Below, piece by piece: positions 1 through 13,200 of a DNA stretch of 64,000 nt (the first letter of the stretch is position 1; every line of letters begins with the position of its first letter). Both the position numbers and the translations under genes were made by a program. The stretch comes from Pocillopora verrucosa (lineage: Eukaryota > Cnidaria > Anthozoa > Scleractinia > Pocilloporidae), in contig NC_089316.1 of NCBI RefSeq assembly GCF_036669915.1, positions 1,280,734-1,344,733 on the forward strand. The letters run 5' to 3'. The notes beneath the pieces are model-generated. The model saw only the letters and a program-made list of their open reading frames with translations. It was not told the origin of the DNA and made no database searches.

Positions 1-365
1 ATTTAAAGCAGGGACCATCAGATTACAAACTTTGCTTCTTAAACCAATCAGACGCCACACCAAACCCACCCGCAGGTTTCTCAAAGGGTCTCAATGAGGT
101 TAACCGTCAGCCATAAAACGGCTAAAAAATTAGCTGTTAGGCGTAGAAATTGAAAATTTCTAACCGTTAGTCGTAAAAATTTAATTATAACAATTTTTCT
201 TTTAATCAGAAAGGAAAGAGGTTGATATTCTATCAAGAAAACACCGTAGACCTGATGGGTCTGTTTATTCTCATTACCCACTGACTGGATATTGAATTGA
301 TACTGTGAAGAGACGTTATATATTGATCACTTCTAAATTTTAAGCGACAAATATTTTTAACATAC
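1..365. other. Probable intron of the SLC22-type gene
   Basis: Lies beyond the donor of the second SLC22 exon, so it is probably intron 2. It contains a few imperfect short repeats of a 'taaccgtcag/taaaaat' type around 100-180. I see no exon here. Confidence 0.4.
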
Positions 366-2333
366 TTCCAGAATACGAGGATGAAAATCCACGGTGCTGA
401 TGATACAATGAGTAGTGTTCTCCATTTACGAATAAAAAAGGCCTTCAGTCCTAAAATCATTAGGGCTGCGGTGAAGTAGAACCAAACAAGGGTCCCAGCT
501 AGTGCTCTCCTCTCAGGCCCAACCAGTTCGGTGGCCAATACGAACATTGACAGAAAACAACCAGCCTCGAAAAACCCGATAATTACTCGGCAAACAGCAA
601 TGATCCAGAACGCCTTAGCAAACGCCATAGCAAACGTCACCAGCAGCACTATTAACACGGAAGGGAACAGGACACTTTTTCGGCCATATCGGTCGGCGAT
701 GAAACCCAACACGATGGCACCGACTGCCCAGCCAATGAACAGCATGGAATTTGCGAGCCACCCCAGCATTCCACGGCTACACACCAAGTCAAACTAAAAA
801 AACAAACAAACAAACAAACAAAAAACGGCGGTTTGATGAACGTTGTTAGATTTTAGGAATAATCTACCATATACGGTTCACGTTACTGTATGTTAATCAG
901 TCGTTTGCAGATCCTATCGTGTGGCGTTACTTACAGCCGATTGGCCGTGAAAGGTCTAGGTACGAAACTAATTGCATGTTTAACATGCCATTACGGGTGC
1001 ACGCTCGTACAATGCAGGCCGTTTAGGGGTCGGTCGGCAGATATGTGCATCTAGTCTTCTTCCACAACTATCTCTAGTGTGTGTAAAGAAAAAGCGTGTT
1101 TGAGGGAAATTAGTTCAGTTTGGCAACAAGTACTAAGCATTTTGTTCCTCGCAGAGTCCAAGTCTTCGTATATCGTAGGCGGGTGGGGAACATCAGAGAA
1201 TCACCGCGTCGCTTAGATTAAAGTTTAGATCGTGGGATCCAAACAACGACAGTCGATTCTTGGAACCAAAAATGTCCACGGAGAAGTATCCGAGAATGAT
1301 TTGTACCAAGTCGAGAATACTGTATATATATGCACTACATGACGCCGTCTCGGACCGTAATCCCTTAGAGCGTGTATTAGAAGAACACGCTTCCAGCAGG
1401 CAAAGGTCCAGTAGCTGTATGCTTGTGTAAGGTTTCACTAAATAATTGCTGCTTAATATATACAATATATGTAAGACAATTTTCAATGACCCCGAAATAA
1501 AAAAAGTGTCGTGACATATTTCCTTACGAAATCATTTGTTATCTATAACGTAACATATCTCCGTCAGGGGGGAGTATTCCATGACCAGGCTTCAACAGGG
1601 TGGTGCCCCAGAGGTGCGATGGGATTTATGGATCTTGGATCTAAGATATGGCTTTGAAATAAGTTTACAATTTATCGTCAGGAGTAGGGTGCCTTTTCAG
1701 ATCAGAAGCCTTGAATGAGGTGTGAATGTTGGTGGCGTTGCGAAGTACTGCTAAATATTTCAGTTAATTCTAGATATTCCTCCCGGATATTTTAGAGGTG
1801 GCTAAGAGGTTGATAAGGTGCAATCCAGAACGGATTTTCGTCTCCAGCGGGGTAGTGAAATGAAAAGACTTTGTCTGAAACTGGGCGTAAGGCCGCGGTG
1901 ACATACGATTACAAGTCTTCTTACTTTCCCTCCCGAATTCTGCTTACAGCATCAATTTCATTGTAACAACAAACCTTGTTTTTACCTCGGTTACAATAGT
2001 CTCATGTGGTCCTTCATAGAGATCGTACTCAGCAAACTTCCAGTCGCTTCTCTTCAAAGAACATCTTCTTTCATAAAGCTGTTTGGGTTTGGTAGATGTG
2101 CTGTAAACAGCACTCTCTACTGAAGAGCTGTTAGGCGATGAGTTATTTGATTCCAAACATACCACGCTGTGCTTAGCACACATCCAAGGAGGCTCATACG
2201 CCACAAACACCATGATCAGCGTTTGATATGTGATGGGGAAGAAGATGAACGTGAACAGAGCTAAGATGCGAATCTGATAAGGACCGAATTGGCCGATGCG
2301 TCTCAAAACCGAATCAACATCCAAGCCGGCCAT
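366..2333 (-). CDS. SLC22-family organic ion transporter (partial, 5' half)
   Basis: Major facilitator superfamily carrier of the SLC22 (organic cation/anion/carnitine) type, acting in the plasma membrane. Two exons are visible: 2333-1986 (116 codons, phase 0) and 793-366 (ends phase 2, donor GTATGT); the rest lies left of the window. Exon 1 gives a short cytoplasmic start, TM1 (ALFTFIFFPITYQTLIMVF) and the large cysteine-bearing extracellular loop typical of SLC22, with several Asn-X-Ser/Thr sites. The junction rebuilds the family motif IVTE-FDLVC. Exon 2 carries TM2 onward, with the MFS loop motif GFIADRYGRKS and the later ELVGPERRA stretch. The ATG at 2333 fits the family's usual N-terminus. 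Substrate cannot be told from this half. Confident about the family, not about the subtype. Confidence 0.85.
794..1985 (-). other. Intron 1 of SLC22-type gene
   Basis: Bounded by a GTAAA donor just below 1986 and a T-rich acceptor ending at 794-795. It contains a short CAAA tandem run near 800-822 and no other recognised element. Confidence 0.6.
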
Positions 2334-2655
2334 GTTCGAAGGAAGGAAGAGAAGTTGAAGCCGGGCCGGGCGGGGAGGGGTAACCTTTGTGCCGGTTTGC
2401 TTTGTGAATGGATCAGATTTGCGATAGTCTGGTAATATTAGAAGAGCTGGGTCAAACTACGTTAAGTACTTTTCGACGATGAGCAGATTTCGCGTCAGTA
2501 TGAGCGAATCCACGAAATAGAAGCTTTGTATGAAGAAATAACTCCACTGAATGGAAAAAAAATGTATGAAAAAATAAACAAGAACAATTGAGAATGGAGA
2601 GGATCGACACGGATTGAAAATGACTAACCAAGAAAAAATTTAAACTTAAATTTTG

Positions 2656-2866
2656 ACACACTTTCTTGATCCTTTTACTTCCGTAACTGACTAAGACAGA
2701 TTTTTTCCTCATAATATCAACACAATATTTACAATATCGAGCAGACAAGTGATGAGAAAAAAAGAAAAACATCAAGTAGGGGATTATTAGTCGATCCAAT
2801 ACCGAATTCTTCGAATTTAAATCAGAGAATAACTAATGAGATCTTGGGACTGAAAGGGTTAACTTA
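2656..2866. repeat. Palindromic TTAA MITE, family 1 (left end decayed)
   Basis: Matches the family-1 consensus seen at 34155-34364: 'ctaagacagatttt', 'gagcagacaagtgatgag', 'gatccaatacc', 'gagatcttggga', ending in aaagggttaa. The left TTAACCC terminus is eroded. Confidence 0.65.
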
Positions 2867-3840
2867 CCCATCTTAAAGAGATCATAGATAAAAAATACAA
2901 TTGCTGAGGAAAGCAAAATATTTTGCTTAAAGAAACGCTTTGTTTTGAAAGGAGCTTAGGTTGTTTTTCCCTCAAAACGACCCCGGGTTATTTCTAGCGA
3001 TAAGGAAACATGACCCTTACGATGGACATAAAAAATTAAAACATAGATTAACATCGACGGTTTTAATGACAAGAGCGTGGCGAACAAAGAATTCTTTGAG
3101 CCTTAGTCACCAATTGACGGGTGTCAGAGCCCAAGCAACGGGCTTGAGTTCTGCACATGTCATATGAAAAAGGTTTTTAGGGGCACAATTCGCAGTTATT
3201 TGAATGGATGTTTCAAATTTTTAGTACATTTTGTCCCCTTTCGCGGCGACTAACAGGTTTTGGTTGTGTGACAATCCAGGCGCCGCATGCCATCGGCACC
3301 AATCATTTCTTTTTTTTTTTGCCTGTTTTTGTGAGCAGGGGGAGGGAGTTTTTGGAGTATTTTGGTGGATCACATGGTTTTCAGCGGGGATGGAGTGGGG
3401 AACAGTTGTCGCCAACAGAGAATAGAGAGACCCAATTCAATTCAATTTTATTTAAACATCAATATAAAGAATAAAGTACAATAAGAAAACGGAAAAAGAA
3501 ACCAAAATAATTTACAATTCATTATTATCAAGGATATCTTAGAAATGAAGATGAACAGGAAGAAAAGAATATTTAAATACTATGTTAACTGTGTGGAGTT
3601 TGTGACACCCAAATAGCTCTAGGAACTAATCGAGTGGGCGTCCCAAAGCAAATAATTCAAACAAAAGAAATACTGAGCTAATAACAATTTAAATAAAAAT
3701 TATTACTTTTCATACTAACTAATAAGAATTAAAATGTATCTACACAAACCATTTAAGAATTAATAACAATATATACAACTGGTAATTTAGTGTTAACAAC
3801 TGAGTTGAAAACGTAAATTGGCCACCGTAAAGTGTAAAAA

Positions 3841-3876
3841 AGCTGACGTTTCGAGCGTTAGCTCTTCGTCAGAGCG
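3841..3876 (-). ncRNA. Hammerhead-ribozyme-like motif, possible Penelope-type retroelement remnant
   Basis: The minus strand reads CTGACGA, then a perfect four-pair hairpin GAGC-TAAC-GCTC, then GAAAC and GTC, with flanking GCT/AGC able to form helix I. This ordering (CUGANGA, helix II, GAAA, GUC) is the hammerhead core. Hammerheads with almost no helix III are known from Penelope-like retroelements. One extra A sits between the core CUGACGA and helix II, so activity is uncertain. No reverse transcriptase is present nearby. Confidence 0.4.
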
Positions 3877-3981
3877 ATTGAATATTTATATTTTGAATCA
3901 GAATCGAATCTTTATATTTTGACGAAATCTAAAGAGACAATAGAAGATTGACTAAAAATAAATTGCTAATGAGGGGGACAG

Positions 3982-4343
3982 GAGCCCATTATCCGGAACT
4001 TCCATCTTCCATACTTAACCTCTGAGTCAACCCTGTCTCCTCTGAGTCAACCCTGTCCCTGAGCACCTCCCACGGGGTTTTTCGCGGGTCTTTACATAAT
4101 AGCCAATCACAAGAGAGCTCAAGCCTCTATTGTTTACGTCACATGAAAGTGACGTATTTCAATAATGGCGAAAAGCGCGGAAAATTTACCATTTTTTTTA
4201 GGGTGTTATGCGAACGTCAGCGTGTTTTCGCGGGAAATTTAAGAACCCCCCCTTACTTATTACAGTTCTAAAAATAAAAAGATACGGGACAGGGTTGACT
4301 CAAGGGTACAATTGGTATGGAGGCTCCGGGTAATGGGCTCCTG
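3982..4343. repeat. Palindromic MITE-like element
   Basis: The left end 'caggagcccattatccgga' is mirrored by the inverted right end 'ccgggtaatgggctcctgg'. The phrase 'gagtcaaccctgtc' is directly duplicated near 4022 and 4044 and appears inverted near 4290-4305. It is non-coding and foldback-like. Confidence 0.6.
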
Positions 4344-7286
4344 GAGGGATCATTGGAATATTAAAGAACCTTATGAGGGTATTAATAAGTTTTATCTTGA
4401 CACAATCAAAATCATCCGACCTATCCTCCTCTCCCCCTCCGGCGAAAAATAATTAATGACAGGTCCCTTGTGTGAAATCCCAACAAACGACCGCGAAGGA
4501 GAGCATGTGACCTGTTTCCAATAAGACCCATTCGCTGTGCAAAATCGATCTTTGCCGATGAAGGCGAGGGCCGCGAGGCTACTTAGCGTGGATAGAGGCA
4601 CGTGACAGAAATAACAGAGATGGCGTAGTCTTCTCTGATAATTTAGGTCATAGTTTCACTCTCTTGTTACAGGTGGCCTAAAGGAGCATTGACTTCCGCG
4701 CCTTTTATTTTCTTCTACAACTTCTACTTCCACAAATTTTTCTTTCCATCCGCGACTTCTTTTAACATCCGTGAGTCCTGTTTTCTGTTAAAAAACTTTT
4801 GACGGGCCTGCGCGACTCCTTGCCATTCGCAAGAGATGTTGAATCCTCTGCCTTCAAAGTTAATCTTTGATAAGGATATCTTTTAATGACTTTTCTTTTC
4901 AATATGATTACAGGGGTGGTAAAGTATATTCACGAGTGCGGTGACCTGCATGGGATATCGAAGTTTTTTTCTTGATCTTCATTTCCTTCTGCGGCTTCTT
5001 CTCCTCTTCCGCGTTTTTTTTATTCTACTGCGTGTTTTCTTCATTCTTCCACGTGTTCTTTTTTTTCTTCCGCGTGTTCTCTTTTCTTACACGACTTCCT
5101 TTTTATTATTCATAATTTTTTTTATCATTTTTAAATTCATTACAGAAGGAAACGTTCTTTCAACTTCCAGCTATCTGCATAATTTAATTCGTGCATGCAG
5201 GTGCCTGAAATAGGGACAGGACCCCCTTTTCAACCCTCGATATAAAAAGATAATGTACAACAATAAATTCGACAAGCCTAATTTTTTGCTACGATTGCGA
5301 TCATTTGTAGTTAAACTTTTGAGCGAGTACTGGGCTTCCAGAAACTTTCGTTTAAAAGGGGTGGGAAGGGAACTGGGGCAAGGCCTTCATTCACCTCCCT
5401 TCCCCGTTTCTGCTCCGCTGCATAAGAACATAGCAAAGCAGCTTTTGTATATCGTGAGAAACAAAAAGGTTGTTTTCCCAATCTACATTACAGAAATATA
5501 GATTGTATTCTATATTGCAGTTTTAGTCACGCGGTTGCGCTCGTTGCATGACGTTGCGTGACAAGATCAAACGGCTGAAATTTACACCATAAAAGTGTTG
5601 AATAAGACACAAAGAGAGGTAATGTTTTGGGGGAAAGAGTTTTTTTTCGCTCTCCTACTTTTCGCCTCGCTTTGTTGTTCTATTCTCTATGCAGCATGGT
5701 TTGCTGCACTCTAAAGTTTCTAAGAACAAGTAAGTTTTTGTCATTGAACGCGAGATAAGACTGTTTTGTTTTACTTAATCAAATTTCTTGTAATTGTTTG
5801 CGGTTAGACACATTGGAGCCGTGCTAGGGAAACAGAGGTTTTTGTGGCGTCAAAAGTTCGTAGGGATCCTCGTCTTTTTAATCAATCAACGGATTTACTG
5901 GACGCGATACTCTGTTTGATCCCGTCTGCAAATTCAAAGAACTTACCCTCGAGAAAGAAAAAAAACTACTTCCTTTTTGTAAGCCCTTCGTAGATAGAGC
6001 GGAAGAGGCAGATAATTCTAATTGGATTCGGAAAGAATATTGTCTTGAGAAAGATTAATTGGTTAAGTAGTCAATTAGCGAGTACACTGTTGGCTCTTTT
6101 TCGGGAAACGATTTTTTCAAGCCAACTAGAAGTAGGATTTAAACGATGCAAGCCATTCCAGACACTTAAGACATAAACGTAATAAGATGACACGGTCAGT
6201 GCTTCAGGTATCACTTTATTTTCGTCAAACCAAAACAAATGAAAGAATCGTGTTGCATAAACACTGCGCCATATTTCAACAGGAACGTAAGGATAGATTT
6301 CTAAAAGCCTCGAGGGATTTGATGTTTATCGGCCACATTCGTGCTTACATCTAAAAAATACCGAAACGTAAGGCTGGTTAATTATGGAAAAGGCATAATA
6401 CTAAGTAATAGAAAGCATCGAATAAATACCAATATTGTTTTCGTTCGAATTCCTAATTGAAAACATAATAAAAGGTAAACCATGAATGGATTAATGGCTA
6501 TTAGAAAGAAAAATCCCAAAGAAAAATAACAAGCGATGGGCCTTGGTAATTTATTTTTAGGCTAAGATTTAATTTCACCAGGCTACAAAAGATACTTCTC
6601 TTGAAAACTGGAAGAAACTAGAAGCGAAGGTTTGCATTTTTTGGATTACTATTATTGTCGTATATAGTATGACTGTACAGTTTGATTGTTGTAGTAATGC
6701 AGTGGAATTTTATCTTTTTACCTATTACATTTTGTCACGAGCTTGCGTCGAGAGAGCGCGAATTTCCTTCGGCTATAAAGGCGCATATTGTTATGTGATT
6801 TATTTGTTCGCTCGTGGTTAAAATGTCAAAATCAAACTGGGTGTTCATTTTACATAATTAACACCACTTGCCACAAAGCTGTCACGTAATTAAATTACCA
6901 GATTAATATCGCTTAGCCATTAACTTTTCCCTTCTGTTGAAGCGAGCCACTGGTACGGCGGTTGAGTACAATAGCGTTGTTTTGACATAACGCATTCATT
7001 CAGCATTACGCGAGTTCGATTGCACTGATATGTGAAACTCTAAGCTACGGAGCATTCGTTGCAGATTGTCGGTCACAGTTAAAACATATGTTTATTGAAA
7101 GATCGCAGGAATAACTCTGTTGGATTTTCCATTGCTTTCGAGATGATCACGATGCTATTGTAAGGATATTTTGTGCTCCTTACTCGTGAATGTATCAATG
7201 AAAGATTTGCATCTACGCTGTTGGAAATCTCCGCGAGGATTTTGAAGGCTGTACGGTGTTTGTTGCTGTCCGATGAGCGATCAGCG

Positions 7287-10200
7287 ATGCGATGTATTAT
7301 ACGAGCAAAGAGATTGCGTATCTCTCAGAAAGTGTGTTTGGCTGTAATTCCCGCCGCTTGGTTGGTGTTTTTCATCGCTCTCCTATTGTACAATGACCAC
7401 GAGGTTGCAGGTATGTTGAAGGAGTTGTCGTGTGTGATAACTTCAGCGTAAAAGCTGTTTGCGGAGTCGCCGTAGTGGTCGCGTTAGGGACACTGCAGGC
7501 ATGCAGCGAGTGAATGTTCGCCTAAGCGTAGAAGAAGAGCTTGTATACAAACAATGAACTCTTGAAATATTGTTGTTTATTCATCTCCTTGCGAAAGAAG
7601 TAGTTTGTATAAGAACTACTGAGCTGAGGACTAGGAAATCTACTTTGAAAAACATGTTCGAATCCTTTGTGAAATGGTGTATTTTGAGCTGTATTCCGTT
7701 CGTAAAATAGGCATATTTTCAAGAAGAAAACTGCTGTTGGTCTAATCAGGCATTTTTGTGGTCGTGTTAAGGTATATTTTGCCATTCTTGCAGTATAGAC
7801 CGAAGTCTACGCCATGTTAAATAAAGTATTACTCACATAAGATTAATGAGAGAGAGATGTTCAGTTCGGCACGTAGAACTTCGTCGCGCATTTGTTTGCA
7901 CGTGCCTGTTTAGCCTTTGTGAACGATTGTAAGGTTAAAAGACTTGCTATTTAGTGGCTTAATTTCATGACACTGGGCTAATAAGATGAGATTTACAATC
8001 TTTGGTTTATTCAGTTCCTCTTTAGTTTGCATCGGTAGGCATTGTTCAAGATTTAAAACGAGTTCCGCAGAGGGAATTTATCGAAAAGATACTTCCGAAT
8101 TCTTCCTTTCCTGCTAGTCTGTGCTACCGGTTATGCTTAAACGGAACAGAAATGTTCGCAGTTTGTCGGTGCCATTCTGTTTTGAACCCATATGTTGACA
8201 ATAGGATTTCAGTTTTGTGGAATTGCAGTCATAATATTATTTGCACAAAATCTTAACTCGGCTTTTTAAACTAACTTAAAAGACTGAACCATTTGCCTTA
8301 ATGCATCAAAGTTAAAAAGATTTATTAAGCTGTAAGATTTGTTTTCTTAAGGCAAAGATACGGTCCTTCTTGGAGGTCAAGAAGTTTATAAATGTGGGCT
8401 AGTTATTTTAAAGTATTTTTAATCAATTTGCGATCCACTCAGATGTTTTCTAAATTACGCACGGTAGAGATATTGTCGGCCCTTCTGAAATGTTAGAGCA
8501 CGAATGTAAATTACATTTATTTTGCTTTTTGAGGGTTTTGTTTATCCAAGAGTTGGGTTTTTTTTTCTTCTTCTGAAAAGATGTGAGTTTTAGTTGAGAC
8601 TGGCTCTGTTTTCAGGTATGTTTTGAGCAATGATCGCGAACTGTGCCACTTCTAAATCGGAAAAAATAATATATTTTATCGCTAGCGATTTTGAATTCCT
8701 TTCTTTGTTTTCGGTAGATGCTTGTCCGTTTTTTTTTTTTGAAAAGAGAAAAAAGTCACGGAAGAAGCGAATTATGGCAAATGGATCTGTAAATGTAAAA
8801 CGATATCGGGAAAAAAAGGAAACCACCTTTGAGCCCTCCAACATACTGCTTATATTAGAGATGTTTTGGTTTTCAAAAGAAAAACATCTGTCATTTTGCA
8901 GAGCGAAAGATTCAAAACATTTTGCGCTTGGGTTTCACAATCGTATGAAACCGGGAAACCTTTGTCTCATATCGCGATTTTAACGTTTTCTTAGCGAAAA
9001 GTAAACTGTGTACCGTAAGTTGTAAAGTAGAAGGCCATTCAATTAAGCTAAAACTCCTTAAGTTTCTGGAATTGTTTTCTTATCTAAACTCACAAGGTGT
9101 TGTTTACATAAGTCGCGTCACGTTGCCGCACCGTCTCGCAATTTTAAAACCTCTTCTTGAAAATGTTCCACGAGGTAGCGCGACTTTCGCAATTCTGATT
9201 TGCTTTAAGACAATAATTGCTCGACACAGAGATCGCGTTTTTGTGGAGATTGTTTTAAGCGACAGAGTAATTTTCAATTTCAATACCCTATTGTAAACGA
9301 GCGATATATCTGACAAACCTCTCTGCGATCAATTTGTCAAACTTGATAACCACAGGAACTCATTAATAGATCGATTTTTGTGCTTGTCAGATGTTTTGTT
9401 CCTTTTTTTGATTGCAATCTAGTTGAATTACAGGCATTTTCATCTTCTCCATTCTCGAAAATAGTTACTGTAAAGTGCTTTCAAATGTAGCAGTGTTTCA
9501 ATTCCTACTTTTTTATTCAGGGAAATTGTGTTCCGGATGTGATGAAGCGGCTATACCTTACGCTTTTCAAAATACAATCGAGTATTAAAAATTCTCGATA
9601 TATCAACGATGAGATATTTTTGCAAAGCAAAACTCTTCTACTGATTAAACTTGGGTGTAGTCGAGAAAACCAATTAGCATTTCATCGTGAAAGTGAAAAT
9701 ACAATGACAGTGGCAAGATGTTGTACGACTTGTATTTCTCGGTCTTTAAAAAAAAGGAAAAACACAGCAAGCGAACCCCCTCTCCATACGCAGAAACGTT
9801 GAATACGCACATAGTGAGCTGAAAACATAGCTTGGCGTTTTTTTTTTTCCTACAGAAAGGTGAATTTGTCAGCTAATTTAATCGGAAAGAAATGCAGACC
9901 CGACTGCAATCAGGAATGTTCCGAATATAGTGAAAAAAACACGAAGGTTGTTGTTTTTGTTTGACTTTTCCGCTCTGTGAACAGATAAGCTCGATAGTTC
10001 AAAAGCTTCGTCGTAGGTGGTATTTCAGATAGATAAATCAAATTCCCCGTTAGATTTATTAGATAACTGAATCGATGTTGGCAATATTTGCTCAGCAATC
10101 AAAATTATGTCCTGGAGTTTGGTAGATTTTTTTCTGAGCATCAAAAACAGCGGGTTTCTCGAGTTTCCAAGCTAAACATATGCTGCACTTTTTACTTTGT

Positions 10201-13200
10201 GACGATAGTAGGTACACAGCCCTACTCGCAAACAAACTTTTTGAAACTCAGTTGATGAGGGATTTATCCGTAAATTTAGAACTAACTGAGGTTTGAATCC
10301 GCGCGTTTTATTCCAATTTTTTTCTAATTCTGAGGTCCTTACAAACATTTGATTTATTTCTCTTCCCTGTACACACCAGCATCTGTATAAGTATTCTCCA
10401 TTCTGTTTTTCATACATTTCCTGTGGTACTGACAAGGAGAATTTGTTTGTCGATCAAGAGGTTTTTTAGTTCAAGATCATTTTTTAAATTCTCATCACTT
10501 TAATGTTCGATTTAGCAGTGATACTTTAAGGAGAAATTTTATGTCAGTCATTCCTCGAAGCTGAAAGGTTAGCTCTTTTTGTCCACAGACGACGCCATTG
10601 CGACAGAGTTAACCGAAGTTGGCCGGAAATCGACGTCTCCTTATGGAAACAAGGAAATACTTTTGGAAGATGTTATGCTTCCGTCGACACAGTTTGGTAA
10701 CAAGACTTTCCAAGTACAGAGGAAAATATTAGTAGTTCATAAATCTTTGACTAAGGAACGATCGAAACTCTCTCACTTTGTCACAAGATTTTTAGACGGT
10801 CTTCGGGCCCCTTACGTCGTCAGCGAAGTAGACGACAGACCATTTTTAAATTTAAAAGAAGATCTTAAAATGGGTACAACAATCGGGCGATATTCGTTGG
10901 TTATTTTTGTTGACATCAAGGCATATTTACAACTCAAACCCAACGTTCAACAAGTTGTGAAATTATACTGCAAGAAGTTTGCGACGGGAATTTTATTTTT
11001 TATCTCGAATCACGTAGGATCTATACAAGAATTTGGCATTGAAATTATCAAACCTCAAAAAGAACGACAAAAGATCGACGTTGAACTTAATGGAAACTCG
11101 AAACTTTTAAGAACGACACGTAGAGGCGGCTCGGTTACTATGCCGTATGTTCAGAAGGGACAAGGCACAAGATGGTGTTTAATTCGTTATAACCCAGAAA
11201 AATTTCCCTATGAAACAGTGGAGTATGTTGTTAATCGTAAAAATCGGCGGAAGCGAGACCTAGAAGTTGCTGAAATTGAACAAGCAACAGTACTGTTGGA
11301 CGATGGTCAAAAGGACGGTGTGAAAAAGGTATTCTTCGGTGGAGGGTTTCCGTTTTTCCTTCACACTTTGTTATATATGGACAGTTTAGAATACTTATCT
11401 CCCGTTAGACCGACAGTGTTTTCAGCAGAAAGATATCTTCAAATTGACATAGATGATATTTTCATCGCCAAAACTGGGATAAGGATGAAGAAAGAAGACG
11501 TCCTGGTAAGTGTGTGTCCCTTTTACTTTTGGAATCATTCATTAATGTACATCGCGGTCTCTTTTCGTGACATGCGGCTATCTGTCGTGACTTTGATACG
11601 AACATTGCGTGACTCACGTAATATTAAAGTCATCACAGATAACCCTATGGAGCCGTGGTAAAGTTTTAGGGAAGGGTTGGGTAATGCTCAATTTTCATAG
11701 AGAATTTTTTTTATCAAAGTTTTTCTGTAGGAATTAATTCTGTGCTGTCTTTTGCACAACCTTTGTTCATTTGGTAAAACTTTACTTTTATAATTGGGGA
11801 ATTTTCCTTTTAACAACACCTTTAGCGCGTACATTCACCATGCTAGATCTTTAGTTATTAAAAGCAACAATAATTTTTGTGTCTCCTAAAACCACAAAGT
11901 TTGCTTGAAATTTAGCATAAATTTCTTGACTGAAAGAACGTATAATCTTGCATGCCTTCATACTTACTTCGTCAGCTATCCATCCTGGTTTTATACCTGA
12001 CTCAAATTGCTTACAATACAATTCATTTTACGTCGGTAACGTAGGGGGTGGTTACCCAATCCCTCGAGCCTAATGGCTCATGCTTATTCGAAGCTTTTTT
12101 ATATTCTACTGTTACGAAAGAGCAATATGATTGAGAAAAGAAACGCGGAAAATGTCTTTTTTTAGCAGGAACTTTTAATTGCAAAACAAATGTGTCTGAA
12201 AATCTAGAAGTTTCTTCACAGCTTACTTGTCTGTCATATTTTATCATAATGAGATTTCGTAAAGTTGTATTACCTTTAAGAACTACCGTATTATGATTTT
12301 GTTGTTTTCAGACGTTGCGGTTAGGTAATATAATTAGTGAATAAATCGCATTGCAATGCAGGTTTTTGTCCGCACGAGAACAAACATTTTGTCCAAGCAT
12401 ATAAAGCGAATATAAAAGTTCTAGCAACGCTTTCGATTCATTTTATAACACCAATAAAGTACATGTTTCTACATCTTTATCCCGTCCATGTTTTTATGTC
12501 GAAATTGTGAATCCTTCACTACCACAAATTTCGTGACAGTGGGTTGGATTAAAGTTGTTTGCTACATGATTTCTTTTTTTTCTTTTTCACTCTTTTATAA
12601 TATCGCCATATCCCATATCACAAAGCTTTTCCTAGTCTGGTCATTGTTGTCTACTCTCGTCACTAAGTCAGTTTTATATCGGCTATGTACTACTGTTTGA
12701 GCAGAGAATATGCACCATGTCTAAAATTAGACTTTGTTGTTATTGTCCTCGGTCGTAACTCGTGGAGAGGAGTGTCTTTTAACAAGCTTAAAGGGCCAGT
12801 TTCGATAAGCACGAGATGAGGTGCGAAATTCTTATTATGATAACGAAGTCTTCATTTTCATGCATTATTGACATATTTCGGAAAAAAAGATTTTGCTCAT
12901 AGCTTCACTTTGAAATTGAGGGTTTAGTGAAGAACTCGGAAATTGTCTTTTAATTGTTAAACCTGTAAATACGCTAGTTTCGTTTGGTGTTCTCTTGAGG
13001 CTGTGTCTATTTTCAATCCTGCTTAATTGTAATGTTACGGTGTCTTGCTGTGAAAGTAACCTTTCCACGCCCAAGATTAAAAAAAACTCACTCTTGCTTC
13101 AATTCTCTCGCTTTCCGTGATCTCTCCTCGACACTTAAAAAATTACTTGGTTTTAATACTGTTTGAACAGAATTCGTCTCAGTTAGTGAGCTCAAATTGG

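Larger units (their letters stand above)
2334..7286. other. Intergenic region between SLC22-type gene and NDST copy A
   Basis: About 5 kb with no exon I can support. It holds one decayed family-1 MITE (2656-2866), a hammerhead-like motif (3841-3876), a palindromic element (3982-4343), and a pyrimidine-rich degenerate tandem stretch near 4975-5105 built on 'ttccgcgtgttctttt'-like units. The NDST-A promoter and 5' UTR should lie in its right part, but I cannot place a transcription start. Confidence 0.6.

Noticed and set aside
7173-7286. Upstream GTG-started extension of NDST-A exon 1
   Set aside because: No ATG in this stretch; the first in-frame ATG at 7287 gives a normal short tail before the membrane anchor.
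8590-8983. Overlapping 84- and 117-codon frames on opposite strands
   Set aside because: Inside NDST-A intron 1, AT-rich, Lys/Phe-biased composition typical of chance frames.
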